Part shown: positions 33,441-33,623 of the stretch, in pieces
Layout of the letters: every line of letters starts with the position of its first letter
Position numbering within the stretch: position 1 is the first letter of the stretch
From: Methanoculleus chikugoensis
Lineage (GTDB): Archaea; Halobacteriota; Methanomicrobia; Methanomicrobiales; Methanoculleaceae
Direction: 5' to 3'
DNA: 33,623 bases
Assembly: GCF_900095385.1 (NCBI RefSeq)
Contig: NZ_FMID01000043.1
Coordinates: 1-33,623, forward strand
Translations under genes and position numbers: made by a program
Notes under the pieces: model-generated
Told to the model about the DNA's origin: nothing
Databases searched by the model: none
Seen by the model: the letters and a program-made list of their open reading frames with translations, nothing else

Positions 33441-33608
33441 ATGCAGGAACAGAAGACGTTCAGGTGCAAAGATCTCGGCCTTGCGTGCGAGTTCGAGGAG
33501 AAGGCCGAGAACGAGAACGAGCTGATGAAGCGGGTCGAGGGGCACGTCCAGACCGCCCTCCCGTCGTCCGCGATCTCACCGGCAGGGTGGTGCTGCTCTC
33601 CTTCTTGA
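33441..33608 (+). CDS. DUF1059-like small protein with divergent C-terminus
   Basis: A 55-residue frame. Residues 1-39 (MQEQKTFRCKDLGLACEFEE, then KAENENELMKRVEGHVQTA) match the small DUF1059 metal-binding family, with the two expected cysteines and the helix ending at EGHVQTA. The family normally continues with H-G-M-x-E-I-P and about 15 more residues; here it reads LPSSAISPAGWCCSPS and stops at 33608. In another frame the same DNA reads RPPVVRDLTGRVVLLSFLTF, which looks like the start of a thioredoxin-like domain. So the gene may be truncated or joined to other DNA. GAGAGG lies just before ATG 33441. Confidence 0.55.
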   Translation: MQEQKTFRCKDLGLACEFEEKAENENELMKRVEGHVQTALPSSAISPAGWCCSPS

Positions 33609-33623
33609 CGTTCACCTGTTCGA

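Overview
The window reads as chromosomal DNA of a hydrogenotrophic methanogenic archaeon, most likely a Methanomicrobiales member close to Methanoculleus. The grounds are a complete frhADGB operon for coenzyme F420-reducing hydrogenase, an archaeal MptA-type GTP cyclohydrolase (methanopterin pathway), archaeal RNA polymerase subunit L, aIF2-beta, archaeal TATA boxes, GGTGA/GGAGG ribosome binding sites with many GTG and TTG starts, and GC-rich codon use. The genus is inferred from general gene content and was not tested by any search.

Layout. 1-4635: a partial secreted protein, RNA polymerase subunit L, a methyltransferase, aIF2-beta, PurL and a flavodoxin. 4837-6897: ilvC and mptA diverge from a short shared promoter region that carries a perfect inverted repeat. 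6900-10860: the frh operon (A, D, G, B) with a strong TATA box, a structured leader and a poly-T end. 10860-13740: sparse DNA holding G/C-run hairpins, a SpeD-like protein, a tiny C2H2 zinc finger protein overlapping a stand-alone LigD-type 3'-phosphoesterase, and a repeat cluster. 13742-17908: a large HerA-type ATPase with an acidic linker, and a membrane histidine kinase. 17892-21632: DUF2124, a small unknown protein, a tautomerase and a polyprenyl synthase, then a divergent phosphotransferase and HAD hydrolase pair. 21938-29627: a HEAT-like protein and a Ras-like small GTPase, a HEAT/PBS-lyase repeat protein coupled to an M1 aminopeptidase, a frameshifted metallo-beta-lactamase-fold gene, a 2H phosphodiesterase and small unknown proteins. 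30019-33189: a three-gene ABC export-type operon (COG1361 surface protein, FtsX/MacB-type permease, ATPase). 33441-end: a short DUF1059-like gene with an odd C-terminus.

Genes that act together: FrhA, FrhG and FrhB form the F420-reducing hydrogenase that feeds reduced F420 to methanogenesis, and FrhD matures FrhA. MptA starts tetrahydromethanopterin synthesis, and IlvC and PurL are housekeeping biosynthesis. The ABC trio is a self-contained membrane unit. Four intergenic loci (about 4.7, 13.6, 21.8 and 33.25 kb) carry the same dispersed CTTCGCG/CGCGTGAG inverted-repeat family, and two of them share a 32-nt identical block in opposite orientation. I found no rRNA, tRNA, CRISPR array or intact insertion sequence. 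No clear new multi-gene system stands out. The best candidates for follow-up are the HerA ATPase, LigD-phosphoesterase and zinc finger neighbourhood, the SpeD-like protein, and the structured leader and start ambiguities of the frh operon.
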